Positions 16,053 to 23,647 of a stretch of DNA of 38,879 bases are shown here, piece by piece. How positions within the stretch are numbered: the stretch's first letter is position 1; the number at the start of each line of letters is the position of its first letter. The stretch spans positions 1 to 38,879 of the forward strand of contig JADFXT010000018.1 in assembly GCA_015233405.1 (NCBI GenBank). The letters run 5' to 3'. A program made the translations under genes and the position numbers. The stretch comes from Candidatus Omnitrophota bacterium (GTDB taxonomy: Bacteria; Omnitrophota; Gorgyraeia; Zapsychrales; Zapsychraceae). The notes below the pieces were generated by a model that was not told the origin of the DNA, did no database searches, and worked only from the letters and a program-made list of their open reading frames with translations.

Positions 16053-16983
16053 TGATCAACTCCAATTCATCCCTCGTCATTTCAATGCGACAAGGCAATA
16101 ATCCTTGAGGGTCGCCGTCAAATTCAACTTCCGTTTTGCGGTCGTTATCAAAAATTTCGATGCTTTTAGCGTATTCAAGGCTGATTGTGTCACTGTTTAA
16201 GATCGGTTTACCGCTATAAAGGACATTTAGGCAATAGGGGACATTAATCCAGCGGACATTTCTTATTGTCAAAACATAAAATTTCCCGTCGCCCGACGCA
16301 AGCGCATGAGCAACCTTTATGCCGGAGGCGACATAAAATGTTTTTCCGACGGATAAATTGACGATTCCATAGAGTTGAGTTGCTTTGCCGTCCAGCGATA
16401 TTGAAAAAGCTCTTGGCCGATGATGCATAAAGGCTTTCATTAATGCCAAAAGCGTTCCTGCAAAGTCGCCCGCAATCTTCCGAGCCCCCCAATTAGCATA
16501 GCGGGCTACCGACGCGCCCAACCCAACGTTGACACAACAGGAAAAATAGCGAGTAACGGCCGTTGATTTATTTTCGTTTTCCATTAGCGAGATTTTGCCA
16601 ACCTGAATCCTTGTTGTCTTGCCTGCGAAAAGAGCACTTAGCGATTTTCGTATATCATGGTACGGGACATTATAGCTTTTGCAAAAATCTGGACTCGTTC
16701 CTGTGTAAATAATGCCGAGTTTTGCGCTCGACGATCTATTGCCATTCCCGTCGTAAAATCCATTCAAGACCTTGTTGATTGTTCCATCTCCGCCGACAGC
16801 AACCACAACATCATAGGCTGATAGATTTGCCCTTTTCGATAGTTCGTATGCGTCATTTAAAGAATCGGTCACGCCATAGTCATATGAGATTTTCTTCTCA
16901 TGAAGCAAATTCTTGATGGCAACAATTGAATGTTTGCTCTTTCCGTAACGCGATCCCGGATTAAAAATAAAAAAATATTTCAT
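16036..16983 (-). CDS. Diacylglycerol/sphingoid long-chain-base kinase family protein
   Basis: 315 residues. The DAGK catalytic domain is clear: FFIFNPGSRYGKSKH at the N-terminus, VVVAVGGDGTINKVLNGF with the GGDGT ATP-binding loop at about 60, and LGIIYTGTSPDFCKSYNVP where the family usually has GTGNDFAR. The C-terminal beta domain with EVEFDGDPQG matches the 'DGE' lipid-kinase C-terminus. The family phosphorylates diacylglycerol, sphingosine or ceramide; in Caulobacter an LCB5-type member (CpgB) is a ceramide kinase. Next to an alpha-oxoamine synthase and ACP, phosphorylation of a long-chain amino alcohol is the favoured role. The start overlaps the upstream gene by 4 nt. Confidence 0.85.
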   Translation of the reverse strand: MKYFFIFNPGSRYGKSKHSIVAIKNLLHEKKISYDYGVTDSLNDAYELSKRANLSAYDVVVAVGGDGTINKVLNGFYDGNGNRSSSAKLGIIYTGTSPDFCKSYNVPYHDIRKSLSALFAGKTTRIQVGKISLMENENKSTAVTRYFSCCVNVGLGASVARYANWGARKIAGDFAGTLLALMKAFMHHRPRAFSISLDGKATQLYGIVNLSVGKTFYVASGIKVAHALASGDGKFYVLTIRNVRWINVPYCLNVLYSGKPILNSDTISLEYAKSIEIFDNDRKTEVEFDGDPQGLLPCRIEMTRDELELINGPDQ

Positions 16984-18167
16984 GATAGATTTAAGTCCTT
17001 TGCGATCTTTTTAAAGATCTCCGTGGCCTTTAGTACACTTCCCCTCGACAAATTTGCTCCCGCAATGAGCCGTATCTTATTTTCATGGGGTGGCACTGAC
17101 GGCGGCACAAACGGCGTTGCCAAAATACGATGGCTGTGAATGGCTTTTGCCAGTCGCGCACATTCTTCTAGATCCCTTACCAAAATCGACGTGATGGGCG
17201 CCTTGCCTTCAGTTAAACAAAATCCATTATCCATTAAGCCATTGCTTATCATTTGTTTATATTCCCACATTCTGCCGCTGATCTCAGAGAACTCTTTGTC
17301 TATGATGTCAAGCACGGCTTCTATCCCTGCCAACGTGCAAGGCGTTAACGCCGTCGAATAAATAAGCCCTGGACAAGTGTACTTTAAGTAATCAATCAGC
17401 CGTTTGTTCCCGCTAATAAATCCCCCCGCATTGGCAAAAGCCTTGCCTAACGATGCCGTATAAACACCGGTAAAATTTTGGACACATTTTTCTTCTAAAA
17501 TTCCTCGCCCTGTTTTTCCTAAAACGCCAATGCCATGTGAGTCATCAATGACCGGCAAGGCATCATATTCCGCGCATAGACTCCCTATTTCATCAAATGG
17601 CGCAATCGTTCCTTCCGTCGAGAATACCGACTCTGTCACGACGAACACTTGTCGATAATCAGAAGCCATTTGCAACAATTTTTTAAGATGGCCGGGATTA
17701 TTATGCAAGAACGGTTTGATTTTTGCGCCAGACAATCGTACTCCCTGTATGAGAGAAGCATGCGCATAATGATCAATGAGAATCAAGTCCCCGGGCTGAG
17801 CCAGAGAAACGAATAAAGCACAATTCGCCTGATATCCCGACGGAAAAATGACAGAATCTTCAAGGCCAACAAATTCGGAAAGTCGGCTTTCAAGTCTTTT
17901 AAAAAGCAGCATGGATCCTGTGGCTATCGGCGTGCCGCACATTGAGGCGCCATATTCTTTCGCCGCTTCGACGATAGCATGAATAACTCTTTTGTCGGCA
18001 GCGAGGCCAAGATAGTTGTTAGATGCTAAATTTATGAATTCCTTGCCGTCGACAATAATCGGATCGTCTAAACTGGATCCAATTCCACAATAGTAAGGAT
18101 TGAAATCATATTTAACCGTTAAACTTTTATCAACTTCCAAGCTGGAGTAAAAATTGATTGATCTCAT
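16980..18167 (-). CDS. Alpha-oxoamine synthase (SPT/KBL/BioF family)
   Basis: 395 residues, typical family length. Visible motifs are NLASNNYLGLA, CGTPIATGSMLLFKRLE, DHYAHASLIQGVRLSGA (the His that stacks on PLP), VIDDSHGIGVLGKTGRG (Asp for the pyridine N) and ASLGKAFANAGGFISG (the PLP Lys at about 241). SGAKIKPFLHNNPGHLKKLL is closer to SPT and KBL than to BioF. These enzymes condense an amino acid with an acyl thioester, losing CO2, to give an alpha-amino ketone; SPT uses serine. The adjacent ACP gene overlaps by 4 nt, as in bacterial SPT-ACP pairs. The PATP-like loop of SPT is FVPPSVPP here, so the amino acid used is uncertain. Confidence 0.9.
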   Translation of the reverse strand: MRSINFYSSLEVDKSLTVKYDFNPYYCGIGSSLDDPIIVDGKEFINLASNNYLGLAADKRVIHAIVEAAKEYGASMCGTPIATGSMLLFKRLESRLSEFVGLEDSVIFPSGYQANCALFVSLAQPGDLILIDHYAHASLIQGVRLSGAKIKPFLHNNPGHLKKLLQMASDYRQVFVVTESVFSTEGTIAPFDEIGSLCAEYDALPVIDDSHGIGVLGKTGRGILEEKCVQNFTGVYTASLGKAFANAGGFISGNKRLIDYLKYTCPGLIYSTALTPCTLAGIEAVLDIIDKEFSEISGRMWEYKQMISNGLMDNGFCLTEGKAPITSILVRDLEECARLAKAIHSHRILATPFVPPSVPPHENKIRLIAGANLSRGSVLKATEIFKKIAKDLNLS

Positions 18168-18412
18168 GAAAATGACCTAAGGTTCGGGGAGTATTGTTTT
18201 AAAGCACTGATGATGTCGGCGACGCTGTTTATGCCTTTATAATGATGGTCCTCAATGGATACGCCGAATTCATCTTCAAGCGCATTCACAATAATGACCA
18301 TGCCAAAAGAATCCAATCCAAGTCCCTCTCGCAAATTCGTATGAACTGTAACTTCCGATTTCTCTTCCAAATTTTCCTCAATAATTTTTATAACTCTTTG
18401 CTCTAAATTCAC
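18164..18412 (-). CDS. Acyl carrier protein
   Basis: 82 residues. The phosphopantetheine site is GLGLDSFGMVIIVNALEDEF, with the modified Ser in DSF at about 36, and the usual acidic helix II follows. It is a dedicated ACP placed between the old-yellow-enzyme gene (1-nt gap) and the alpha-oxoamine synthase (4-nt overlap). It probably delivers the acyl chain made by the KS to the synthase. No phosphopantetheinyl transferase is in the window, so a genomic one must serve it. Confidence 0.9.
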   Translation of the reverse strand: MNLEQRVIKIIEENLEEKSEVTVHTNLREGLGLDSFGMVIIVNALEDEFGVSIEDHHYKGINSVADIISALKQYSPNLRSFS

Positions 18413-18413
18413 A

Positions 18414-19643
18414 TCATTCTCCTAATTTATAATGCCCGAAGTAACATCTGGTTGAACGGCCGCTGTCGCACATGACAGCACACATATTGCAATTTAAGCA
18501 TTTCGCCTGATACGATTCATTCATCTTGATTTTATGGATGAGATCTGGTTCACAGATAAACGGACGGCAAATACTAACGATATCGGTGTTTTGATTTTCA
18601 ATCGCGGCAGTCATATCTTCCATTTTTCTGAAACCGCCGACACAAACAATCGGTATTTTTGTAAAGCGCTTAGCCATTTGGGCCCAATGGAGATTGTACG
18701 CAGGGGTGAATTTCTTGAACCGGTGTTTTGCAACGGGATAGATGATTCTTTTGGTTAAAAAGCGGCGGAAAATGTTGCGAGTTCTATAGCGCGGATTGAG
18801 CTCAAGGATCGTATCAAGCGGCACACTTTCGCCTCGGAAAATATTCAAGGCGCAATCCATCGTGCCATAACTGATTTCAATGGCATCGACTCGCATTTCG
18901 TCGAGAAAACGTACCAACTGAACGAAATGGTTTTGAGTGAAGGTTGTCGCATAATCGTCGCTGGCACTGATCTTTATCAATATTGGAAAATCTTGCCCGC
19001 ATTTTGCTCTGATCTCTCTGATGATAAGCTTTAGAAATAATGTCCCGATACGCGACTGTCTGTCGATTCCGAACTCATCTTTCCGGTCATTGATGCTGGG
19101 CAAAAGAAATTGATGGATGAGATAGCCGTGAGCCGCATGCAACTGTACGCCATCGAAACCTGATTCTTGGCATCGCTTTGCCGCCTCGGCAAAACGTCCT
19201 ATGAGGATCTTCACTTCATCGGCACTCATTTGCGTCGGAGCACTTTGGAAATACGGCGATTTTTTTTGAGATACGCCTTTAACGACTCCGCCAACAGCTT
19301 GAGGCATTGTCTGGCGGCCGCTGTGAGCGATTTGCATAAAAATTTTACTTCCGTTTTCATGGACCTTATGGCAGACGCGTTTGTAATAAGAGATTTTGGC
19401 ATCCTCATCAATGCCAGCTTGGCCCGGATGCATCGCCCTCCCGCAAGAGGAGATATATGCAAAACCTGTGATGATCGCTCCGATGTTATTTTTGGATAGG
19501 TCGCGATATAAATTGAAATATTTCTCCGTCGGGAATCCTTGTTGATCGCACATTCCCTCAAAGGTCGCGGATCTTACGATCCTGTTTTCTAAATTAACAT
19601 TGCCGATTTTAATTGGTTCGAAAAGCTGCATATTATCGTTCAT
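18414..19643 (-). CDS. Old-yellow-enzyme-family flavin reductase with Fe-S cysteines
   Basis: 409 residues. An FMN-binding TIM barrel begins LFEPIKIGNVNLENRIVRSA and continues FMQIAHSGRQT, GFDGVQLHAAHGYLIHQF, PSINDRKDEFG and PIVCVGGFR. The C-terminus has CLNCNMCAVMC and a further Cys, like the Fe-S-binding loop of 2,4-dienoyl-CoA reductase and BaiC-type reductases, which receive electrons through a 4Fe-4S cluster. The FAD/NADPH domain those enzymes carry after this point is absent, so an outside electron donor is needed. It could reduce an enoyl or dienone bond in the product. It overlaps the UbiA gene by 4 nt and precedes the ACP gene by 1 nt. Confidence 0.85.
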   Translation of the reverse strand: MNDNMQLFEPIKIGNVNLENRIVRSATFEGMCDQQGFPTEKYFNLYRDLSKNNIGAIITGFAYISSCGRAMHPGQAGIDEDAKISYYKRVCHKVHENGSKIFMQIAHSGRQTMPQAVGGVVKGVSQKKSPYFQSAPTQMSADEVKILIGRFAEAAKRCQESGFDGVQLHAAHGYLIHQFLLPSINDRKDEFGIDRQSRIGTLFLKLIIREIRAKCGQDFPILIKISASDDYATTFTQNHFVQLVRFLDEMRVDAIEISYGTMDCALNIFRGESVPLDTILELNPRYRTRNIFRRFLTKRIIYPVAKHRFKKFTPAYNLHWAQMAKRFTKIPIVCVGGFRKMEDMTAAIENQNTDIVSICRPFICEPDLIHKIKMNESYQAKCLNCNMCAVMCDSGRSTRCYFGHYKLGE

Positions 19644-20635
19644 GATTTTGCGTTTGGATGTAATTCGAACAAAAATTCAACAAACATATAAGACATAATG
19701 AACAACCATAAAGCCAGGTCAGGATTAAAAAACGCAATGATTGTCGCTTCGCCGCACACACAAGCGCGAAAGTTTGTTTTAAGCGATGCATATGTCGCGG
19801 TTCCCGTCGGGCTACGATAATAAAGCAAGCCTGTCCATACTTGCATAAACATAGTTAGACAGCCTAACATGATAAATGTACTGTTTATTTTGACCGCCCA
19901 CATGTCCAGCGCTTTAAAAATGAAAAAAGCTATCGTCGGCAAAAAGGTGGCAAAAATGGCCATCGAACGAGCATTATCTAAACCATATTTCACGACGAGA
20001 GTATTCTTGCCAGCCGCCTTATCGCCTTCGTAATCCTTAAAATAGGTATAGAACGTCATTAATCCATTGATGATCCATATAAGTATTAAAGCCGCGAGAC
20101 GATGCGGCGCTAAAAAAGATGCTTGCGTCGGTCCACAGGCATAAAAACCAAAAAAAGTTGCCATGGTAATCATTAAACCAAAAACGATATTGCCGAAAAT
20201 ACCATGCCCCTTTGCGAACTCATAAATGACATTAAGGACCGCTCCAGCAATAATAAAAATTATGGCGATGGGCTGAAGATAAAACCAAGTCATGACTATT
20301 GACGTCGAAAGTATCGCAAGCGAAACAAATAAGGCTTTATTGGCGTCGAGTTCGCCCGTCACCATTGGGCGATCAGGTGCATTGATTCTATCTTCTTTAA
20401 GACCCAAATAATCGTTTATGATTTGGTTAACTCCCCACCCTAAAAACAGCATGATGAGGATGACAATTTTTTTCTCTTGGCTCGGAAGAACTTCAATCGT
20501 TCTTTCCACATGATGGTTGGCCAACAATTCATAATAGGCAACGCCAATCCACCCAGCTATTCCCGTTACAAAGGAATAATACAAACGCATGGACTTAATG
20601 TATTCCTTAAGGAACTTCATCATCTTAATCTCCAA
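19640..20635 (-). CDS. UbiA-family membrane prenyltransferase
   Basis: 331 residues with about nine hydrophobic segments. The first Asp-rich motif is NQIINDYLGLKEDRINAPDR at about 70-90 (N-D-x-x-D type), and the second is YFKDYEGDKAAGKNTL at about 198-213 (D-x-x-x-D). Both bind Mg-prenyl diphosphate in this family. Members join isoprenoid chains to aromatic rings, to glycerol phosphates (archaeal DGGGP synthase) or to other acceptors. Nothing here shows the acceptor. It overlaps the marR stop by 11 nt and the OYE gene by 4 nt, so a prenyl chain may be part of the operon product, or the prenylated compound may be a second one made in parallel. Confidence 0.85.
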   Translation of the reverse strand: MEIKMMKFLKEYIKSMRLYYSFVTGIAGWIGVAYYELLANHHVERTIEVLPSQEKKIVILIMLFLGWGVNQIINDYLGLKEDRINAPDRPMVTGELDANKALFVSLAILSTSIVMTWFYLQPIAIIFIIAGAVLNVIYEFAKGHGIFGNIVFGLMITMATFFGFYACGPTQASFLAPHRLAALILIWIINGLMTFYTYFKDYEGDKAAGKNTLVVKYGLDNARSMAIFATFLPTIAFFIFKALDMWAVKINSTFIMLGCLTMFMQVWTGLLYYRSPTGTATYASLKTNFRACVCGEATIIAFFNPDLALWLFIMSYMFVEFLFELHPNAKS

Positions 20636-21140
20636 TTTTCAGATTAACGTTCTCCGAATTCTTCTTTCCAGAATCAACAAATTGCATCCAGTCCGACAAC
20701 ATTTCAGACAATATTCGTTTCTTCTCTTTGTCCAAGCCTTCGGTTAAACTTACCAATTTCTTCGTGTACCCAGGCCACACTTCATCTAATAACTTTGATC
20801 CTTTTACCGTAATATGAATTGTTTTAAAACGTTTATCCGTGGCAATGCTCCCCCGGCGAATCAATCGATCGCGTTGAAGCTTAGCCAATACACGCGTCAG
20901 GTTGGACGTGGACACCATGAGACGTTGACTTAAATCAATCTGACTCATTCCACTTTCTCCACCCTGATGTTTTACAATCATCAACGTGTTCATTTTTGCG
21001 GGTGTCAGCTTATAGGTCTGCAAATAAATTGATATCTCATCGATAATTCGATTAGACAAGATGACCAACCGGTAAACAATCTCCTCATGATACTTCCCTC
21101 TTCCCACCTTTACGCCATACGGTTCAAGATAGTCCATCAT
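20625..21140 (-). CDS. MarR-family transcriptional regulator
   Basis: 171 residues. The winged helix is MSQIDLSQRLMVSTSNLTRV followed by LAKLQRDRLIRRGSIATDKR and FKTIHITVKG, the standard MarR DNA-binding helix and wing. Flanking helices at both ends would form the dimer. It is the first intact gene of the biosynthetic run, with AAAAGGA before the ATG, and it overlaps ubiA by 11 nt. MarR proteins bind 2-fold symmetric sites; two near-identical palindromes lie over the promoter at 21488-21542. Autoregulation of the whole operon with release by a small molecule is likely. Confidence 0.9.
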   Translation of the reverse strand: MMDYLEPYGVKVGRGKYHEEIVYRLVILSNRIIDEISIYLQTYKLTPAKMNTLMIVKHQGGESGMSQIDLSQRLMVSTSNLTRVLAKLQRDRLIRRGSIATDKRFKTIHITVKGSKLLDEVWPGYTKKLVSLTEGLDKEKKRILSEMLSDWMQFVDSGKKNSENVNLKIGD

Positions 21141-21178
21141 GATTATCCTTTTGTAATTTTTAAGACAACGTGACCAAC

Positions 21179-21495
21179 TTAGCGCGCCATGTGTGAAATC
21201 GCTGCTCTTAATCCCTCGACAACAGCGGCAATTTTTTCAATATTAACGATGTAAACATTTGCGTAATAAACTCCGAGGCCTTTTTCAAATGATCATAATT
21301 AATATAATTGCGAGGCCCAATGTCTTCACTTAAATATCGGATGATGTGATTAACATTTGCCGGTGAGATGGTCGCGGATTGATTGAATCGAGGCGGAACT
21401 GATGGCCACCAACCATAGGTTGATGCGGCGATAAAAGCAACGCCTATTACGAAATATCGGGTGAATCGGATTATCTTTAAAAAAATAGTTGACAT
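21179..21495 (-). pseudogene. Gutted M28-family peptidase pseudogene
   Basis: From the ATG at 21495 (GGGAGAGG upstream) the frame gives a signal anchor (FLKIIRFTRYFVIGVAFIAA) and then ISPANVNHIIRYLSEDIGPR and NYINYDHLKKA, the start of M28 zinc aminopeptidases. That frame stops at 21208. In another frame, from about 21258 to the TAA at 21179, the same strand reads VYIVNIEKIAAVVEGLRAAI and SHMAR, which looks like the last helix of an M28 peptidase. The roughly 200-residue metal-binding core is missing and the join is out of frame. The remnant occupies the leader of the marR operon, 38 nt before marR. Confidence 0.65.
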
Positions 21496-21542
21496 GTCAA
21501 CCTCTCCCGTAAAACATATCATGCAAAAGTTGTCATGTCAAC
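21488..21542 (-). promoter_or_regulatory. Promoter with two palindromic MarR-type operators
   Basis: On the minus strand TTGACA (21541-21536) and TATGTT (21518-21513) are separated by 17 nt, with TG two bases before the -10 (extended -10). Operator 1, GTTGTCATGTCAAC at 21529-21542, covers the -35. Operator 2, GTTGACATGTCAAC at 21488-21501, is a perfect 14-bp palindrome just after the predicted start of transcription and covers the pseudogene ATG. The centres are 41 bp apart, about four helical turns, so dimers would lie on the same face. Binding by the downstream MarR protein is inferred. Confidence 0.75.
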
Positions 21543-21613
21543 TACAGCGCATATAATCTTCTTGAGCGAGGTTTGTTCGCACGGTGTCAGCACGGAGGTT
21601 TTGTTACGAAAAC

Positions 21614-21648
21614 CAAAAAGGAGCCGATGACATAAGTCAAAGGTTCCT
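21614..21648 (-). terminator. Rho-independent terminator next to repeat A
   Basis: On the minus strand AGGAACC pairs with GGCTCCT (one G-T pair) around an inner GAC/GTC stem, and a run of T follows (21618-21614). It lies just left of the 21652 repeat and resembles the terminator seen at the other tRNA-like remnants. Confidence 0.55.
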
Positions 21649-21651
21649 CAT

Positions 21652-21713
21652 TGGTTGTGATGGTTGCAGTGGTCAAACCCGCCTACCGGCAGGTTTGACG
21701 CCCAAGCCGCTAC
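21652..21713. repeat. Repeat shared with 7150-7210, with TACC hairpin
   Basis: The stretch TGATGGTTGC-x-GTGGTCA is shared with 7160-7180 and is followed in both places by a small hairpin with a TACC loop (GCC-TACC-GGC) and a TTTGA sequence. Here TTTGA joins CGCC at the same point as in repeats B1 and B2. It may be old tRNA-end debris, but the match to the tRNA is too weak to claim alone. Confidence 0.45.
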
Positions 21714-21878
21714 TGCGGCTCGGGCACTTCCTCGCCGTAAATGTTTAACGCCTCTAGGCGTTAAACATTTACAGAGCCCGCCATGCTTCGTGGCGGGCGA
21801 TCTAATGTTCAAATGCTCTCATGCTCAAGCTATGACTTACGGCTAAACTTCTACCTCTCGCCCATGCGGGCTCGGTCG
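21714..21878. repeat. Hairpin-rich repeat A, copy 1
   Basis: 165 bp almost identical to 24570-24734 (about four differences). It contains a perfect 16-bp stem with a TCTA loop (GTAAATGTTTAACGCC and its complement), followed here by GCCCGCCA/TGGCGGGC. The second stem is damaged in copy 2. No credible ORF. Probably a non-coding mobile or structural repeat. Confidence 0.75.
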
Positions 21879-21937
21879 GAGAAGCCATAGTGGCGGATTT
21901 GTGGCAGAAAAAAAATTATTAAAACTAAGCCGGAGAT

Positions 21938-22924
21938 TTATAAATGCAGCCCATTAATTTGATCTTCCAAATTTTTAATTTCTTTTAAAATATCCTCAAA
22001 ACTCGGATATTCCCCGAATATCATTTGTTCCATCGCGGCATAATCGTCCCGCAAGACTTTTTCAACATAATGCGGCGGCATTAACTTCATCGATCCCGGT
22101 CGAGCCAACTCATACCGAGCCCACGTACTCGGGAAAAATCGTTGGTTAAATTCAATGACCTTTCCCAAAAGATGGACATCTTTAAGCGCGTTTTCTTTAA
22201 TTGCTGATCTACTCATAAAAGCTAAATCATAATAATGTCTCGAGTATCTCAATGGCGGCATCTTATCGTCGGGACGAAAAGCTTCTTGGTGTAATATCGT
22301 CGCCTTTTCCCAGAACGTTCGCTCAGCTTTAATCGCAACCACCTGCGCTTCTGAAACCTTAAACTGTTCGGGAAACACTTCCGCGGCATAGGGAACAACT
22401 TTATATTCTCCGTGCGGAATCCAATCGGAACGCGGACCGATTTCAAGCCTGACTTCCGAACGCAAATATTTGTCTTTGAAAACTTCCGGGTATTTTATAA
22501 GAATCACTCCTCCGTGTTCTTCATCGATCGAAACTTTGCAAAGCTCTCCCGTCAGATCTTCTACCCAGCCTTTAACAAAATCCCTGATGTAAGTTTGTGA
22601 CTTTTGAATTAAATCTTCGTTAAATAACTTTTGTTGTTTTCTGGAGCGATCGGCATTTGGATCTTCATCGGTCAGTAAAGTCCAATCCAGGACTAAATCA
22701 ATATCCTCGGAAAAACGATCAATGAGATGAAATGCTTTTGATAAAGACGTTCCTCCTTTAAAAAGAATCTTGCTGGACAACTCAGGATGCTCGAACAAAT
22801 GCAATAAAGTCCAGCAGACCCAGAAATCTTTCTCCATGATCGCTTCGGACATGCCTCTTTTAGCCGACGCTTCCTGAAATAATTCCCTACGCTTATCATG
22901 AGAAAGGGCGGCGATGTTATCCAC
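21938..22924 (-). CDS. AbiEii-like nucleotidyltransferase toxin (second pair)
   Basis: 328 residues. KGGTSLSKAFHLIDRFSEDI continues into DLVLDW, giving the GG-(S/T) and D-x-D nucleotidyltransferase motif at about 56-80. Further blocks are EVRLEIGPRSDW and SRHYYDLAFM, equivalent to the 'RDFYDL' block. It is longer than the AbiEii-like protein at 1210-1953 and belongs to a different branch. It overlaps the upstream DUF6088-like gene by 8 nt, giving a typical antitoxin-toxin order. Motifs look intact, so activity is plausible. Confidence 0.85.
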   Translation of the reverse strand: MDNIAALSHDKRRELFQEASAKRGMSEAIMEKDFWVCWTLLHLFEHPELSSKILFKGGTSLSKAFHLIDRFSEDIDLVLDWTLLTDEDPNADRSRKQQKLFNEDLIQKSQTYIRDFVKGWVEDLTGELCKVSIDEEHGGVILIKYPEVFKDKYLRSEVRLEIGPRSDWIPHGEYKVVPYAAEVFPEQFKVSEAQVVAIKAERTFWEKATILHQEAFRPDDKMPPLRYSRHYYDLAFMSRSAIKENALKDVHLLGKVIEFNQRFFPSTWARYELARPGSMKLMPPHYVEKVLRDDYAAMEQMIFGEYPSFEDILKEIKNLEDQINGLHL

Positions 22925-23531
22925 GGTTCTCCTCAGAGCAAATCTGTCTTATCAATTCATAGATCCAGCCATTCACAACCCGGGCGTCTTTTAAAATTTT
23001 TTTCCGAATGGCAGGCTCAAAATAATCTCTTATTTTTTTTATAACGGAACCGTCAATTCTTTCTTTTTGTAACACGCTTAAAGCCTGCACGATCAACGCG
23101 CTTTCCGCAATTTTAAGTGAAGCATATTTCAGCGCGTTTTTCTGAAAAACAATTTGTCGATGACCTACTTTATAAATACGATTAGGCCCATCTGACAGAT
23201 AAACCATTTTATTGGGAATTTGAGTAGAGATCCCCAAAACATTCAAAGCTGTATCGCCAGAAGGCTGTATGCGCCATCCGAATTTACGCGCTAATGCTTG
23301 AGCAATTTGATTAAGATCCGGACTTAATAACTGCTTCAACATTTTACTATACTTAGGATAATCATATACCCCTCGCACAACCCTTCGGATACGCCCCTTC
23401 TTTGTTAAACGTGATAAGGATTGCCGCACAGTATCCCCTGTGGCAATGTCCTTAAAATCAGTGTCCGAAAACGCCCAGGCACGTCCTTTTCCTCTTATAC
23501 GCTTATGTATTTTGTCTTCAATGGTTTGCAT
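22917..23531 (-). CDS. DUF6088-type antitoxin/regulator of the AbiEii partner
   Basis: 204 residues. An N-terminal winged helix (FKDIATGDTVRQSLSRLTKK, GRIRRVVRGVYDYPKYSKML) is followed by RIQPSGDTALNVLGISTQIP and YLSDGPNRIYKVG, the usual layout of DUF6088/AbiEi-like partners. It precedes and overlaps the nucleotidyltransferase gene. No Shine-Dalgarno sequence is present before the ATG, and the best -10 element (TTTAAT) ends only 10 nt upstream, so the transcript may be leaderless. A palindrome at 23552-23581 is the likely autoregulatory operator. Confidence 0.8.
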   Translation of the reverse strand: MQTIEDKIHKRIRGKGRAWAFSDTDFKDIATGDTVRQSLSRLTKKGRIRRVVRGVYDYPKYSKMLKQLLSPDLNQIAQALARKFGWRIQPSGDTALNVLGISTQIPNKMVYLSDGPNRIYKVGHRQIVFQKNALKYASLKIAESALIVQALSVLQKERIDGSVIKKIRDYFEPAIRKKILKDARVVNGWIYELIRQICSEENRG

Positions 23532-23542
23532 ATGAAGAAATT

Positions 23543-23581
23543 AAACCATATTGTCACAAAAAATGCAAACATTTTGTGACA
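23543..23581 (-). promoter_or_regulatory. Operator palindrome TGTCACAAAA-N10-TTTTGTGACA with promoter
   Basis: A perfect 10-bp inverted repeat (23552-23561 and 23572-23581) with a 10-nt spacer lies 20 nt before the antitoxin start. On the minus strand a weak -35 (TTTGCA) lies in its spacer region, and TTTAAT about 18 nt further on is the candidate -10, so binding would block RNA polymerase. Assigning it to the antitoxin is inference from position. Confidence 0.6.
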
Positions 23582-23647
23582 GATAATTCATCGCTTCTAA
23601 CCCTCTAAATGATGTGACATTCCCCAATTCAAATCTTCCCTAGTCGC

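Noticed and set aside
11440-21140. Hopanoid or aryl-polyene cluster
   Set aside because: The radical SAM has a SPASM domain unlike HpnH, there is no squalene cyclase, and aryl-polyene genes (chain-length factor, dehydratases, acyltransferases) are absent.
21652-21690. A further tRNA-fMet end at 21652 and at 7150-7180
   Set aside because: The two sites clearly resemble each other, but the match to the tRNA acceptor end is too weak and can also be read as a coding-like repeat; kept only as a repeat.
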